Below are positions 43,118 to 54,857 of a stretch of 64,000 nucleotides of DNA, piece by piece. The position numbers and the translations under genes were made by a program. The notes under the pieces were generated by a model. That model did no database searches and was not told the DNA's origin. It saw only the letters and a program-made list of their open reading frames with translations. The stretch covers positions 24,521,129-24,585,128 of the forward strand of contig CM041638.1 in NCBI GenBank assembly GCA_023333625.1. The letters run 5' to 3'. This DNA comes from Bothriochloa decipiens. Lineage: Eukaryota > Streptophyta > Magnoliopsida > Poales > Poaceae. Position 1 is the stretch's first letter, and every line of letters begins with the position of its first letter.

Positions 43118-44732
43118 CACTGACGCTCTACAAAAAGTACGCAGACAGAAATGAGCTTTTTATATAGAAGCCAGATATAGAGCGTTGCTTAAATTTACAA
43201 CAGAATGATAAAGTCTGGATATCATAGAATATGCACAAATGTAAAGATCTTGCTACCAAACCCTAGAAGCAACTTCTCAACAACGAAAACCAGCAGGAAT
43301 ATAAAGTTGAGCACAAGGTGACAAGGTATTTATCCCGTGGTTTAGCTCGCGACCAAGGCGTCCACATTGTTGAGGTATCCACAAAGGACTGAGCTCACCA
43401 CAAAGGCTAGCTTTTCTCTCATTCTCAAGTCAAGAGAATGAACTCTTGAAGTGAGAGGTGATTTCTTAGCTGCAAGAGATGGTTACAAACTTTCCTAGGC
43501 TGCCACACGAAGTTGGCAAGCTCTAGGACAATGCCTAGCTGGCTAGGACCAAAGCTCCAACACTAACAAACCCTAGGACGCTGGCCAAACATGAACCAAG
43601 TGCTCTCAAACTTAGGAATCAGTGGATCTACTCTCTAGTTGAAGTTTACTGCCTTTTCTCTCAAGTTTTGATGGTTGCAATCAAAGATTGGCTTCAGAGC
43701 TTGAGGGAGCAACAATGGAGGAGACATAAAATGAGCACTGGTCGAGCTCTGGATGAAATGAACGTTGAGGAAGAAGAGTTGACCATTACAGGTCGCCCAA
43801 GTGGGTATTTATACACAGTTGGGCCTAACAGCCACTTATGGGCATCACTGACGGGCCCCCAGGGTGTCACTGACACCATGCCAAAAATATGCAAAATGAT
43901 ATGAATTTTTGCTAGCTAATTTGGCTAGGTATGGGACGATAATTATGAGATATGAGCACTTGGTTTCACATATGGTCATTTGTCCTTGAGCCCCCCCTTG
44001 ATAGTACGGCTTTTCCTAAACTCAATTCAAAACATAAATGAATATAATTGTCTTTAAGTCGATTTTCACTTCATTTGGTACTTGGGGATTGTGCCATCGA
44101 ATATGTTTACCTCATTCTCGTTTTACCTTGATCATGTGACTTGAACCATATCCATACATATTAGTTTACCTTCATGGGTTCAAGTCACTTTCACTAATGA
44201 TTTGATCCTTGCTTTAGTGTCTTCTAGATATGAGTGTTGATATCAATCAAGCTTCGGTTTGACTCACATAGAGACATATATGGATCAACATCAATATGGT
44301 CAAGTCAATTCACGATTCCTCAAATCCTCTTCATTTTGGCTTGACACTCATAATACCAACTTAAATCTCTATCCATACATGCAAACCAATTTGGAGAACA
44401 TCTTATATCCATTATATACCAAATATGCTTGCCTTCTCACAACATATATGTCATATCATTGATTCCATTTGCATTGTTGTCTTTTGCTTAAACTAGATTG
44501 TTTCCATTATCTTCCAAAACAATAATACACAACTTTGGCATTCATGTCAACATTATGTGGAATACCATCAAGTTTGCCTACTTGTTGAACCTTAGTTATA
44601 CTTGTTAATACACAATCCACAAGTATATGCAATAGACTCAATTTCCTGTTCAACACTTAGCAAACTTATTAGACCTTTAAATATGTTGTCAACAATTCAC
44701 TAAAACCCACCAAAGGGCTAGATGCACTTTCA
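43118..44732 (-). other. Right part of solo LTR H
   Basis: AT-rich LTR sequence with no gene. Phrases such as 'gtcactgacgggcccccagggtgtcactgac' (43845-43875) are typical of grass LTRs. Frames at 43668-43904 and 44259-44462 are not recognisable. Confidence 0.55.
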
Positions 44733-45625
44733 GTTCTAGTTCTAATCTCGATAAGGTGTCTCATATCACTCTATCTAGGGACACTACGTTTAGAAGACTA
44801 CAATCAGAGTGCAGCATGACTAAGTTACCAGGCCTTGCTTGGCCAACAGACGGGAAAGTGGACTACATAGGATTCCACGAGGCTAGAAAAGTCACCCTCG
44901 CGAGCTACCATCCAAAAATATCTGGAATGTAGGGTACATCTACGAGTGACCCCGAGTCTAAGCACCACACCTACACTACAAAGCTCACTATAACCTGTTC
45001 AATAGATTAAAGTACTCAAAAGAGACTCATGGCCAGAAGAATAAATATAAGCATCACTTACTTAAATAAGAATAAATATAAGCATCACTTACTAGAGAAA
45101 TCTCAGACGTATGTTGACTTCCACCAAGGTACAAGCTGTAGAAGAGAGCACCGATAGGCCGACACCTCCTTTAAACTCTCCCTCTCTCTACATCTCTCTA
45201 TTTTTAAAGACTAGATCCTAATGAGGACTAATCTTCTCTTGATGGCTTACTCAAGAGAGATGGTCCTTTCATGGGGCCCTCTCAGCTGATCCTAACTGGA
45301 GAATATGAATTATGAATTAAAGGATGCTCTGGGGTGGGGTCTGCCATGGTTATATAGCATGGTGGGGTGAACTGTGGCCCTCGGATCAAACCGAATTGAA
45401 ACAATGGCCAAGATGTGTCGTAGAGGTCGATTGGAACACATCATGGGAAGGAGAGGTTGCTTTGAGGTGGGCCCAGGCCGTCTGACTAGCAGGTGGGGTC
45501 GGCTGCCCCACATGTCAGCCCGTGGAACTTGTTAGAATCAAACCCTACAACTATGTTTTGTTTATCATTTTTATGAGATTGAGCAATCATTGATGGTTTA
45601 TAATTAACATTAGTGAGTGCCAACA

Positions 45626-46591
45626 AGTTCCCCCAAGCTTACCCTTTGCTAGTCCCTTAGCAAAGCCAAACTCACAATGGATTAGGAGTTGCTTGAATGC
45701 TTTCATGCCTCAAAAGTACGCATGTGTTCAAACTAGAATTCTCCTCTCGATTAGAGGAAACTATTCTGACTTTCAAACTCAACAATATTACCTTCAACCA
45801 TTAAAGTTTTAGCCTTCACTTGGGTCTTGAGCAATTCAAAGACAGAACAATCAAGTCAAGCGCTGCCATCCAGTCTTTGATCAACCTTTATTTCAGAGTT
45901 TTGTAGATTTTCAAAATAAAACTTAGAGATTCTTTTTATATGCTCTTTCTAGTCTTTCATTTGTGGTATTTGTGGATCCTCACTAGGGCAACAATGGTGT
46001 TTTGCCTTCTCTCTTCTCTCAGAATATGTGGTATTTTTGGCATAAGGCAAAGTAACAAGATGCCTTCTCTCACTCACCCTTTAACTAATAAGATTTTATG
46101 GAGTTTATAGGTGGGAAAGAAACAACTCATACATACTTACAATACATATGTTGCCTAGTACAACCATGGATCCAGAGGAACTCGTCATACAATCAAATCA
46201 AGATGTGCATGTGTGGTTGTAAATATATTGAAGAAACAATATGGTAGAGAATATTTGTGGAAGGTGGAAGGGGTGAAAGTCTAATTCTACAATGCTCCTT
46301 TACAAGGGTAGCTAGGTTGGGACGATATTGTCCTATTTTATGTGTGGAGCCATTGGTTAATGGGATGAGATTATTATAGTCAGACATCAACAAATTGATT
46401 TGATGGACAAGCTAGATGTCGTCTGACACTGTCAAACAAGAACCCACTAATCAGCCCATTAGTATCTTCTTTCTTTCTCCTAGTCTTCTTCTCCCTTTCT
46501 TCTCATCTCATGCAATCCCATATCACCGTGCCAACTTGATCCACTCATCAGCGGAGTTGCTCCATCCCTACAACTATCTGGCCTACCCTGC
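45626..46591 (-). other. 3' untranslated part of element D
   Basis: Starts with a polypurine tract (minus AAGCTTGGGGGAACTT) beside LTR D. It is collinear with the A region 31191-32000, for instance the 'tcacttgggtcttgagca' block at 45825. It ends where the plus-strand LTR B begins, so D was probably interrupted by X, and the rest of D would lie outside the window. Confidence 0.65.
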
Positions 46592-48504
46592 TGTTGACGT
46601 TAATTAACTCTAATTTTTAGCCATTAACTAATCCAAGATGAGACCTTAATTGAAGTATAAGTAAGGTAGTAGGGATTTATTCTAATGAGTTCCACGAGTT
46701 GTGTCGCTCTCACTTGTTTTGCAGGATATTTAATATTTCATCATAAAAGTAATTCAAATGAAGAAGCTGAGCACACCATTAAGAAGAGCTCATCGAGATA
46801 ATCAAAACGGACATATCACTTGCCATATTTGGAGCACCAGAAAGAAAGTCCTCGATGATTACAACTCGAAAGACTCTAGAAGGCCCTAGAAATCATCATC
46901 ATCACAGGACCAGGGACTAAACCGATAGAATTCCACAGTTCCGCGAAATAATATTTTCCAAGGATTTATTGAGAAGCTTGGAAATGAAAGAATCCATCCA
47001 CGACATGACTCATTGTGCAAATGGATCAGAAAGAGGCACTAGAAGGACATAGAAGACACCAAAAGACACGAGACCGCAGGACCTTGGCGGCAGCCAGGTG
47101 GGGCCGACTGGCCCCACATGATAGGCCGATCGGCCTAGGCCAACATGCAAGTGGCCTTTCCTTCGCATGGCTGCCTCCAAACGACCTCTACAATGCATCT
47201 CAACCCTTGTTCCATGTCGGTTTGATCCAAGGGCCACGGTTCATCCCACCAGACTATATAAACACAGGCAGATCCCCCTGGAGACATCTATCATCTCATA
47301 TCATCTCATTCAGTTTAGGATAGTCCCTCGAAAGGATAACTTAGAGCATCCACCATCTAGGGCATAGCTAGGACATATGAATAGGAATTAGAGGAGGCAA
47401 GCAACGCTTAGATTCTGGATCTAGTCACGAGGAGGCATGGTAATACCTTGTACTTCTCTCTTGTATTCAACAGTATTAATATATTTATGTTTCTAGTTCA
47501 CTATGTTTATCTTCTAGTTCATCTACTTGTTCTTCGTGTTCATCTAATTCATTGTCTAATTGTCTAGTTCATCATCTAGTTCATCTATTTCATTGTGTTC
47601 TTGTTCTAGTTCATGATAATGATCTAGTTCTTGTTCATGTTCCTGTTTGTGTAGTAGTCGAACACCTATCATGACTTGTTATAATAATAGATTCATAATT
47701 ATAATGTTCATTGCCTATGTTGATTATATGTCTAGTTTAGTTGGAGTAGTTTTGTATTTATGCTCATGCTCGTATAGCGCTCATCCTAAAGTACAAGGGG
47801 TGAGTGGTAGAAATAATGTAGGAATGGTTCCTAGATTAGGTCTAACTGCGAATGCCCCTTACGTTCCATGCCATGTGGTTGATCGCAAAGGTGATTATTG
47901 TAGGCTCATTGAGTCCTCTATAGTCCACTCCACGAATGTAGGACTATGTAAGGCTTTAAGTTGCAGGTTGATGTCTTGCTTTGTTCCTGACCCACCTTGG
48001 CAATGTCTCTTGATTATGGATATGAGGTTGCCCTGACCATGATAGCTAGATGTAATTGCACTAATTGACATACCTCAATGACCTATAATTATAATCAACC
48101 CTAGGAGTTATGTATCTTTGTTTTCAAGTTCTTTCTAGAAACACGCCCAAGAAGAAAAATGCTCGGTGGAACCTCCTTTGGACTTTGTTGAATTATTATT
48201 ATCTTTTATTATTATGATATGATTGATACCTGTTTTGAGTAGATCTAGTAGACCTCTTATCACAAGTGTAAGTTATACCTTCATTCTCAATACCTCCATT
48301 TTGCCTTCCTAGTGGTGAATTATAAATAACGATACCTGGAACTTTCCTGGGTGAAATGCTACAACGGGAGTATTTGTCTGTGGGTTTGCGGATAACCTTT
48401 TTATTTCATTTTATGTAAAGTGCTTAGATAATAAATACGACCAACAGTTCTGGTGCCATGTTGGGGATGACAACCTAACTTAAGCGAGCTAAGAATTGCC
48501 AACA
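46592..48504 (+). repeat. 5' LTR of element X (LTR B)
   Basis: Starts TGTTGACGTTAATTAAC and ends GAATTGCCAACA, followed by a tRNA-Asp primer site. The TATA motif CTATATAAAC is at 47254-47263. It is a diverged relative of the D LTR and, beyond the TATA, of the A/F LTRs. Two palindromic blocks (gtggggccgactggccccac at 47098, and ggccgatcggcc) precede the TATA box. It includes the frame 47647-48036. Confidence 0.85.
47647..48036 (+). CDS. Diverged copy of the hydrophobic LTR frame
   Basis: 129 codons, starting about 390 bases after the LTR TATA box. It aligns without gaps over about 60 residues with the A-LTR frame (YVDYMSSLVGVVLYLCSCSY against YFDYMISIVGLELCLCIGSY, then VSGRNNVGMVP against VSGKYCVGIVP). 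Frame preservation between LTRs that differ this much is notable. No function is known to me. Confidence 0.3.
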   Translation: MCSSRTPIMTCYNNRFIIIMFIAYVDYMSSLVGVVLYLCSCSYSAHPKVQGVSGRNNVGMVPRLGLTANAPYVPCHVVDRKGDYCRLIESSIVHSTNVGLCKALSCRLMSCFVPDPPWQCLLIMDMRLP

Positions 48505-48512
48505 AGCATTTC

Positions 48513-48530
48513 TGGCGCCGTTGCCGGGGA
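48513..48530 (+). other. Primer-binding site of element X
   Basis: TGGCGCCGTTGCCGGGGA, an exact complement of the plant tRNA-Asp 3' end, eight bases after LTR B. Confidence 0.9.
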
Positions 48531-48668
48531 AGGCAATGGAGGTCAAGGAAATTGAATATCTAGGAATATTCTTACACATGAGATAATTGAGATATACTAT
48601 TGATCTTTACTCAAACAGGCTTACCCTGTCATTTTGTCTATTTGTGAATATTTTATGCAGGTTGATGT

Positions 48669-49110
48669 ATGACTGGATTTGATCGACCGTCAAACTACAT
48701 CGACGATCCCGAGACAATAATCAAGAGAGCTAAGGCACAACTAAGAAGAAAGATCCCAACCACTTTGTCAGAAGATCAACCAGCAAGTAGCTCAACACCT
48801 TTGTCAAAAGCAATGGCCGACAAGACTCTCTGTGAATTCTTCACTCCAACAACTGCCAATATCAGGACTGGACCAGTAGTCAATGTGGGAGATGATGAAT
48901 GCGAGCTCAAGCCAGCTTTGCTCAACATGGTGCAAGCCAACTATTTTTGTGGGAAAGCACATGAGGATGCAAATGCTCACCTTCAACACTTTTTGGAGAT
49001 TTGCAGCACCTTCAGCATAAAAGGAGTCTCAAGAGATGCCACACTACTCTACCTGTTCCCATTCTCACTCTTGGGAAGGGCAAAGCAATGGTTCTACGCC
49101 AACAAAGATA
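48669..49110 (+). pseudogene. Gag N-terminal part of element X
   Basis: Starts at the ATG 48669 (MTGFDRPSNYIDDPETII), 139 bases after the primer site. It is open through the Retrotrans_gag core FCGKAHEDANAHLQHFLEIC and LYLFPFSLLGRAKQWFYANKD. At about 49110 the gag sequence stops abruptly and joins 'catagccacctgtacaag', a stretch that in element C lies just before the second protease. The C-terminal gag, zinc knuckle and PR1 are therefore deleted here. It is otherwise the best preserved gag start of this family in the window. Confidence 0.9.
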
Positions 49111-49143
49111 GAAACATAGCCACCTGTACAAGAACCAGTTTAG

Positions 49144-49850
49144 ATGGTCAACACTGTTGAGCCACCCCATGAGACTGCTCTTCCCTCCATATGTTTTGAA
49201 GATCCTAGAGTACCTGCCATATATTGTGTGATCGAGGGTAGTACCTTGTACAAGACATTCTGTGACATTGGCTCAAGCATCAACATAATGTCCATGATAA
49301 CGTATAAACATTTATATCAAAATACACCCTTGCACCCAACATATTTGTAGCAGCAGCTTGCGGATCAATCGTTCTAATTTCTAGAAGGAATAGCCAAGGA
49401 TGTAGCCGTCAAGATCAGGGATCAAGAGGTTGTTGCTGACCTCATGGTTCTAGACATGGGAGGAGAAAATGATGTTCACCTTATCCTAGGGAGACCGCTC
49501 CTCTACATCACCAATGCAATCATGTATATGAAGCGAGAGATTCACTTCCATTTTCCTAGGAAGAAAGTGCGTTGTTACTTTAATAATTATATTATTTGTG
49601 AGAAGTCCAAGAAGAACAGGAATGAAAGGTGTCGCTCTCAACGCCAAAGAAAGCAAGTCATCAAGGAAGAAAGGGATAATCATGAGGATGAAGTAGCTGC
49701 CTTAGAAATCCATGAAGAAGATGAGCCCAAAACAAGAAATGTGTGGAAGAAGAGGGAAATACAACCATCAAGCACTCCAGTACAAGAAGAGGGATTATCA
49801 TCCCTTGATTTGCAGGATCCCCAAGAGCAGAATAAAGAAGATAAGGTAAG
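49144..49850 (+). pseudogene. Second retropepsin-like domain (PR2) of element X
   Basis: The domain reads YKTFCDIGSSINIMSMITYKHL, with the active-site motif DIGSS. It then has a stop at 49348-49350, a second part with FLEGIAKDVAVKI, MVLDMGGENDVHLILGRPLL, and a Lys/Arg/Glu-rich tail. It matches PR2 of element A domain by domain. It ends where the short LTR remnant of element E begins (49855). Confidence 0.85.
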
Positions 49851-49887
49851 TAAGTCCGTTTGCCACTTCTGGTGTCAACAAGCTTTC

Positions 49888-49905
49888 TGGCGCCGTTGCC
49901 AGGGA
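49888..49905 (+). other. Primer-binding site of element E
   Basis: TGGCGCCGTTGCCAGGGA, one base different from the tRNA-Asp complement, seven bases after the LTR remnant. Confidence 0.88.
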
Positions 49906-49976
49906 ATCGGTAGCTATTTTAACTAGGCTAGAAATCGTTAGTTATCTTTGTTTGATTAAAACCTCTTACACAACCA

Positions 49977-51314
49977 ATGGATCAAACAACCCTTGCCGAT
50001 TATGCTGCTCCATCGGGTGCTGAGTTGGAGCCGTCGAGTTCATCAAAAGCCATTTTGGCCTATCACTATGAGCTTCGCCCGAGTCTCATCGTGATGGTTC
50101 AGGAGAATCCCTTCTCAGGAGAAGGAGATGAGAATCCCTATACACACCTACATGATTTTGAGCAACTTTGTTCATGCATTCACATCCAAGGGATGAGCCC
50201 AGTAACCCTTAAGTGGAAGCTGTTTTCGTTCTCTTTGATGAGAAAAGCCAGACGATGGTATACTCGCTACGTAGGTAGTGTAGAAGGAGAATGGGAGAAG
50301 TTCCAAGCCAAGTTTTGTGTCACCTACTTCCCTATTTCCCGAGTAGCTCGTCTTCATAGAGATGTCTTGAACTTCAAGCAAGAAGAGGAGTCTCTAGGTG
50401 TGGCCTGGGCGCGTCTTACCGACTTAGCATCCTCTGGCCCAGACTTAGCTATAATCAAGCCAACCCTTATGCAACATTTTTACCTCGAACGTAGCCAACT
50501 CTCCGCACAATTCCTTTATTTAGCCTCTAAGGGAGCATTCCTTCATTTACCCATTAGTGAAGGTAAGGCTGTTCTTGTGACCATTCTCGAGAACACCCCC
50601 TACACTGATGATCATAATGAAGCCCTTGAGGTAGATCAGTCTCCTAGGGATGAACCTTCGATAGCCAAAACTCCTTTAGCCACATTCCAAGCTATTGAAC
50701 CTGAACCACAACCACAAACTCCTCCAAAGGAAGAAGTATTTCATCCCTTGGAATATCCTATCAACATCGAGAGTAATCTCTTTGCCAATTTTGGCAATCT
50801 CTCAAACTACCCTGTGCAAAAGAAATCTGCAGCACGTAGAGCTCCCAATGATCACATCCCTACCTATTTCGAGGCATGTTACCTCAAGGCGACGGCTCAA
50901 GAGCTCACGTCCATTATGAGCAATGAATGTCTTAGGGAGGCAGAGGCATCATTCGATGTCATTAAACTCCTCTCCTATTTCACATCCATTCCTTGTATTA
51001 TAAATAGGATCACTGTAGATTCCCTTTATGAACCCGCCGTAGGAGTTAGCGTAATGTCCAAATCTTTAGCATCAACACTCTTAGGTGAGGAGCCGCTAAC
51101 CCCGACCAATAAATTTCTCAAGTTATCTTCTAGGAAATTGGTCGAGAGTTGCAGCATTGCACAGAACATTTCTGTCTCCATTAACAAAGTCACTGTCCTC
51201 CTAAATTTCTTCATTTTTGATATGGAGGAGGTTGACTTGTTAATCGGGCACCCAATCAATTCCACAAGGGATATCATGAAGGGTGCCTCAAGGGTCATCT
51301 CAGGAAACATCTAG
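49977..51314 (+). CDS. Gag and degenerate protease of element E
   Basis: A 445-codon open frame begins MDQTTLADYAAPSGAEL. Residues about 35-170 are the Retrotrans_gag core (HLHDFEQLCSCIHIQGMSPVTLK, RRWYTRYVGSVEGEWEKF, FCVTYFPISRVARLHRDVL). Residues about 225-300 are Pro/Glu-rich and low in order. Residues about 340-435 correspond to the protease, but the active-site segment reads YEPAVGVSVMS, with no catalytic Asp-Thr/Ser-Gly. LLIGHPI is the relic of ILGRPFL. No zinc knuckle is visible. The frame stops at 51312-51314 and pol follows in another frame. Confidence 0.88.
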   Translation: MDQTTLADYAAPSGAELEPSSSSKAILAYHYELRPSLIVMVQENPFSGEGDENPYTHLHDFEQLCSCIHIQGMSPVTLKWKLFSFSLMRKARRWYTRYVGSVEGEWEKFQAKFCVTYFPISRVARLHRDVLNFKQEEESLGVAWARLTDLASSGPDLAIIKPTLMQHFYLERSQLSAQFLYLASKGAFLHLPISEGKAVLVTILENTPYTDDHNEALEVDQSPRDEPSIAKTPLATFQAIEPEPQPQTPPKEEVFHPLEYPINIESNLFANFGNLSNYPVQKKSAARRAPNDHIPTYFEACYLKATAQELTSIMSNECLREAEASFDVIKLLSYFTSIPCIINRITVDSLYEPAVGVSVMSKSLASTLLGEEPLTPTNKFLKLSSRKLVESCSIAQNISVSINKVTVLLNFFIFDMEEVDLLIGHPINSTRDIMKGASRVISGNI

Positions 51315-51322
51315 ATCTTTCC

Positions 51323-52528
51323 ATGCCTTTTGCCAGCTGTGTTAAATCCAGAGCTGAGTCAATGCCTGAGCCTGACATGGTAGAGGAGGTTATGTCGGCG
51401 TCTTTCATAAAAGCCTCTCAACCTGATTTAGAGGAGGACGCCAAGGACTTCATTCAAGAAGAAGCCAAATTAGATGAACCTTTAGACTTGGATCAATCCG
51501 AACTACCTCCCAAGCCATCCATAGAGCTTAAGCCACTTCCCTCTAGGCTTAAGTATGCCTTCCTAAATGGTGATAGAGAAACCCCAGCGATCATTAGTGA
51601 TCAGCTTTCAGACGAAGAATCAGCTAAACTCATCGCCATTTTAGAGAAGCATCGCTCTGTCTTAGGATACTCTCTGTAAGATCTCAAGGGAATTAGTCCC
51701 ACTCTTTGCACACATTGCATCACGATCGACCCGGATGCTATACCTTCTAGGGAGCCTCAAAGGAGGCTTAACAATGCAATGAGAGAGGTAGTAAAGAAAG
51801 AGGTCTTGAAGCTCTTACACGTGGGCATAATCTACCATGTTCCTAACAGTGAGTGGGTTAGCCCCAGACAAGTAGTTCCTAAGAAAGGAGGAATGACGGT
51901 CGTTAAAAATGATAAAAATGAATTAATCCCTCAACGAACCGTCATGGGATGGAAAATGTGCATAGATTACCGAAAGCTTAACAAGGCTATAAAGAAAGAT
52001 CACTTTCCGTTACCATTCATCGATGAGATGTTGGAATGGTTAGCCAAACACTCTTTCTTCTATTTCCTTGATGGGTATTTGGGTTACCATCAAATCCCAA
52101 TCCATCCTGACGACCAAAGTAAGACCACATTCATGTGCCCTTACGGGACATATGCATACAAGTGCATGTCTTTTGGCCTATGCAATGCTCTGGCCTCTTT
52201 CCAAAGAAATCATGGAAGTCTTCATGGATGACTTCTCAGTCTATGGGACAACTTTTGATCATTGTCTTGAGAACTTGGATCGTGTCTTACAACGGTGCCA
52301 AGAGAAGCACTTGATCTTGAACTGGGAAAAATGCCATTTTATGGTTTGAGAAGGGATAGTGCTAGGACATAGAGTGTCCAAGTGTGGGATAGAGGTTGAT
52401 AGAGCTAAGATAGAGGTCATAGAACAGCTCCCACCTCCCACGAACTTTAGGGGTGTTCACAGTTTCCTTGGTCATGCGGGTTTTTATAGAAGGTTTATAA
52501 AAGATTTTTTCAAATTGCTAGGCCTTTA
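51323..52528 (+). pseudogene. Reverse transcriptase of element E
   Basis: The frame 51323-51679 holds the linker and approach to RT (SRLKYAFLNGDRETPAIIS). After one stop it resumes in the same frame (51779-52231) with WVSPRQVVPKKGG, MCIDYRKLNKA, FYFLDGYLGYHQIPIHPDDQ, CPYGTYAYKCMSFGLCNALASFQR. A one-base frameshift near 52205 moves to the frame carrying the catalytic VFMDDFSVYG. A TGA at 52347 and a later stop at about 52529 follow the connection region (VLGHRVSKCGIEVD, FLGHAGFYRRFIKDF). RT copies the element RNA into DNA inside the particle. All catalytic motifs are recognisable but the gene is broken. Confidence 0.92.
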
Positions 52529-52539
52529 ACAAATTTGCT

Positions 52540-52990
52540 TGCTAAGGATGCACCCTTTGATTTTGATGATAAGTCTAGCTCATTTCATTTCCATAAGAAA
52601 GCACTTATCTCTGCGCCAATCATTCAACCCCCTGATTGGTCGCTTCCTTTTGAGATAATGTGTGATGCTAGTGACATGCTGTTGGTGCTATCTTAGGACA
52701 AACCAAAGATAAGAATCATCATGCTATCTCATATGCTAGCAAAACATTAACTGGGCCACAATTAAATTATGCAACAACTAAAAAAGAACTGTTGGCCATA
52801 GTGTTTGCTATAGATAAGTTTAGATCTTACTGAGTAGGAGCAAAAGTGGCTGTACTGTGCAAAAGATCAGTACCTAATGAATCATGCTAAACCTAGATTA
52901 ATAAGATGGATCCTACTACTCCAAGAATTTGATTTATAAATTAGAGATAAAAAGGGAGTAGAAAACTCAGTAGCCAATCATTTGTCTAGA
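52540..52990 (+). pseudogene. RNase H region of element E
   Basis: The pieces PIIQPPDWSLPFEIMCDASD, then a frameshift, SHMLAKH, and RLIRWILLLQEFDL..IRDKKGVENSVANHLSRM give the plant gypsy RNase H. The first catalytic Asp sits in CDASD. At least five stops or frame changes occur between 52690 and 52940, so decay is strongest here. Confidence 0.85.
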
Positions 52991-54331
52991 ATGCAAATCA
53001 AGGATAAACAGGATCTACCCATCAACGACTATCTTCTGGATGATACACTTCTCAAGGTCTCAACAGCCTACACATGGTATGCAAACATCGTCAACTATCT
53101 GGTCTCAGGCTACGTACCACCTGGGGTAGACAAAAAGAAGCTCATCAAAGAGAGTAAAGTACACCTATGGGATGACCCGTATCTCTATCGGGTTTGCCAA
53201 GATGGTGTGCTGAGAAGGTGTGTACCCATGCCTGAAACTATCAAGATAATAGAAAAGTGTCACGGGGCAGAATATGGAGGCCACTATGGTGCATTCAGAA
53301 CCCACGCTAAGATTTGACAGAGTGGATTCTATTGGCCTACCATGTACGAAGACACAAGGGACTTCGTGAAGAGATGTGCTCGATGCCAGAAGCACGGGAA
53401 CATCAACACCCGTGATGCCATGCCACTTACCAACAACCTTCAAGTGGAGCTATTCGATGCATGGGGAATTGACTATATGGGTCCATTTCCTCCATCTCAA
53501 GGTTGTGAGTACATCTTGGTGGCAGCAGACTACATGTCCAAGTGGGTATAACCAAGGCCATGCCGATCAGCTGATTCCACACACGCAAGGAAGATGTTCA
53601 AGGAAGTCATATTTTCACGGTTTGGCACCCCAAGATTAGTCATCAGTGATGGAGGAAGTCATTTCACCGATAGAAAATTCCACCGTTTCCTATCAGAAGT
53701 GGGGATAAGGCATAACATTGGGACACCATATCACCCCCAGACAAGCAGACAAGCAGAAACATCCAACAAGCAAATCAAAAAAATTCTGCAGAAAATTAGC
53801 AATGAGATGGGCACAACTTGGAAAAGCAAGCAGGCAGATGCACTTTGGGCATACAGGACCGCATACAAGACCCCAATTGGTATGACACCATACCCACTTA
53901 CATACGGTAAGACATGCCATCTGCTGGTAGAGCTAGAACACTGAGCACATTGGGCAATCAAGAAATGGAATATGGATTTTCCCTCAGTTGGGAAGAATAG
54001 GAAACTTCAAATCTCAGAACTGGAAGAATGGAGGGAGAAAGCCTATCACAATGCTCGAACTTATAAGGAAAGAACGAAGAAATGGCAAGATATAAGGATT
54101 AAGCAAAAGAAGTTCCATCCAGGGGACAAGGTTCTCATGTTCAACTCCAGGGTCAAGCTATTTGGCCATGGAAAATTAAGGAGCAAAGGGGAAGGACCAT
54201 TCCTCATGATCGATGTTGTGACGCATGGAGCTATTACGCTTCAGGACAACGGTGGCAACGTTTTTAAGGTAAATGGCCATTGTCTTAAAGTTTTCTTGAA
54301 CATGAACCTAGTGAAGAAGAATGTGACATGA
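52982..54331 (+). pseudogene. Integrase of element E
   Basis: The zinc-binding HHCC region spans GAEYGGHYGAFRTHAKI, a TGA stop (53315-53317), and RCARCQKHGN. The catalytic core has its DDE residues in WGIDYMGPF, VISDGGSHFTD and QTSRQAETSNKQIK. A TAA at 53549-53551 and a frame change lie between the first and second Asp, and a TGA follows at 53942. The C-terminal part is 53972-54331 (RTKKWQDIRIKQKKFHPGDKVLMFNS, GPFLMIDVVTHGAITL), the plant gypsy integrase tail without a chromodomain. Integrase inserts the DNA copy into the genome, and this one cannot be made intact. Confidence 0.92.
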
Positions 54332-54750
54332 TAGAATTCATGTTCAACATAAAACAATAAAATCTACATGTTATTTCTTTTTCTTTTTCCTTGCATTGCT
54401 TGATCACTAGGATAGGATGTTTTAGTCATAGTGTAGTTTAGGCACACTTTTTAGGGGTTCGGCAACCCATATTAGATAGGGGATCCTAGAAACTGACCCT
54501 TCTCATTTCAGGCTCCCAAAATAGGGTCGGCCGACGCCACCCTGACACGTTTCAAAATGTTGTATTGGCGGGGAAAGGACTGGGAACCCAAAAATCAAAA
54601 TTTCAATTTCAAAACTCAAAGTAGGGGGTCGGCCGACCCACTTCTGGTGGGACTCGAGCTGAACTTTGAACCTCTGGTTGAGCACATTCATCTCCAAAAA
54701 TGCTCCCCTTCGAAAATTTTTGAAAGACGCCGAATTACCCTGCCTAACAC
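54332..54750 (+). other. Spacer between integrase and the third ORF
   Basis: Non-coding. It holds two copies of the palindromic GGGTCGGCCGACCC-type motif (54524-54538, 54626-54639). Confidence 0.5.
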
Positions 54751-54760
54751 CTATATAAAC
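54751..54760 (+). promoter_or_regulatory. Possible internal TATA box before the third ORF of E
   Basis: CTATATAAAC is followed by a pyrimidine-rich leader and, 107 bases on, an ATG in good context (CACCAATGGC at 54858). Several plant env-like elements are thought to express the post-pol ORF from its own or a spliced message. An internal promoter is one explanation here, inferred from sequence only. Confidence 0.4.
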
Positions 54761-54857
54761 ACCCCCTCTCCTTCCTTTCCTTTTCACTACATTCATTAAA
54801 GCCTCCAGCCACTTTCTTCAACCCTTGAGCCCTCGCATCACGAGTAGACCAACACCA

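Larger units (their letters stand above)
29410..44732 (-). mobile_element. Solo LTR H, about 1.86 kb, carrying retroelement A
   Basis: The minus strand begins TGAAAGTGCATCTAGCCC at 44732 and ends AGGTCCTTTCA at 29410, a TG...CA pair with TGAAAG inverted ends. The flanks cttct (29405-29409) and gttct (44733-44737) differ at one base, a 5-bp TSD. Only one LTR and no internal region is present. The pieces are 29410-29649 and 43118-44732. It has no coding capacity. Confidence 0.8.
29230..45625 (-). mobile_element. LTR of element D, split by nested insertions
   Basis: The LTR is read on the minus strand. It begins TGTTGGCACTC at 45625 beside a polypurine tract and runs to 44738. It is interrupted by solo LTR H (29410-44732), resumes at 29409 and ends CTAACA at 29230. 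The outer piece contains the same tail phrases as other LTRs here (gatac...cgggtgaaa...). Removed of its insert it is about 1.07 kb. A TATA motif (GCTATATAACC, 45349-45359) lies 0.27 kb from the start. The rest of D to the right is only 3' untranslated sequence. Confidence 0.75.
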
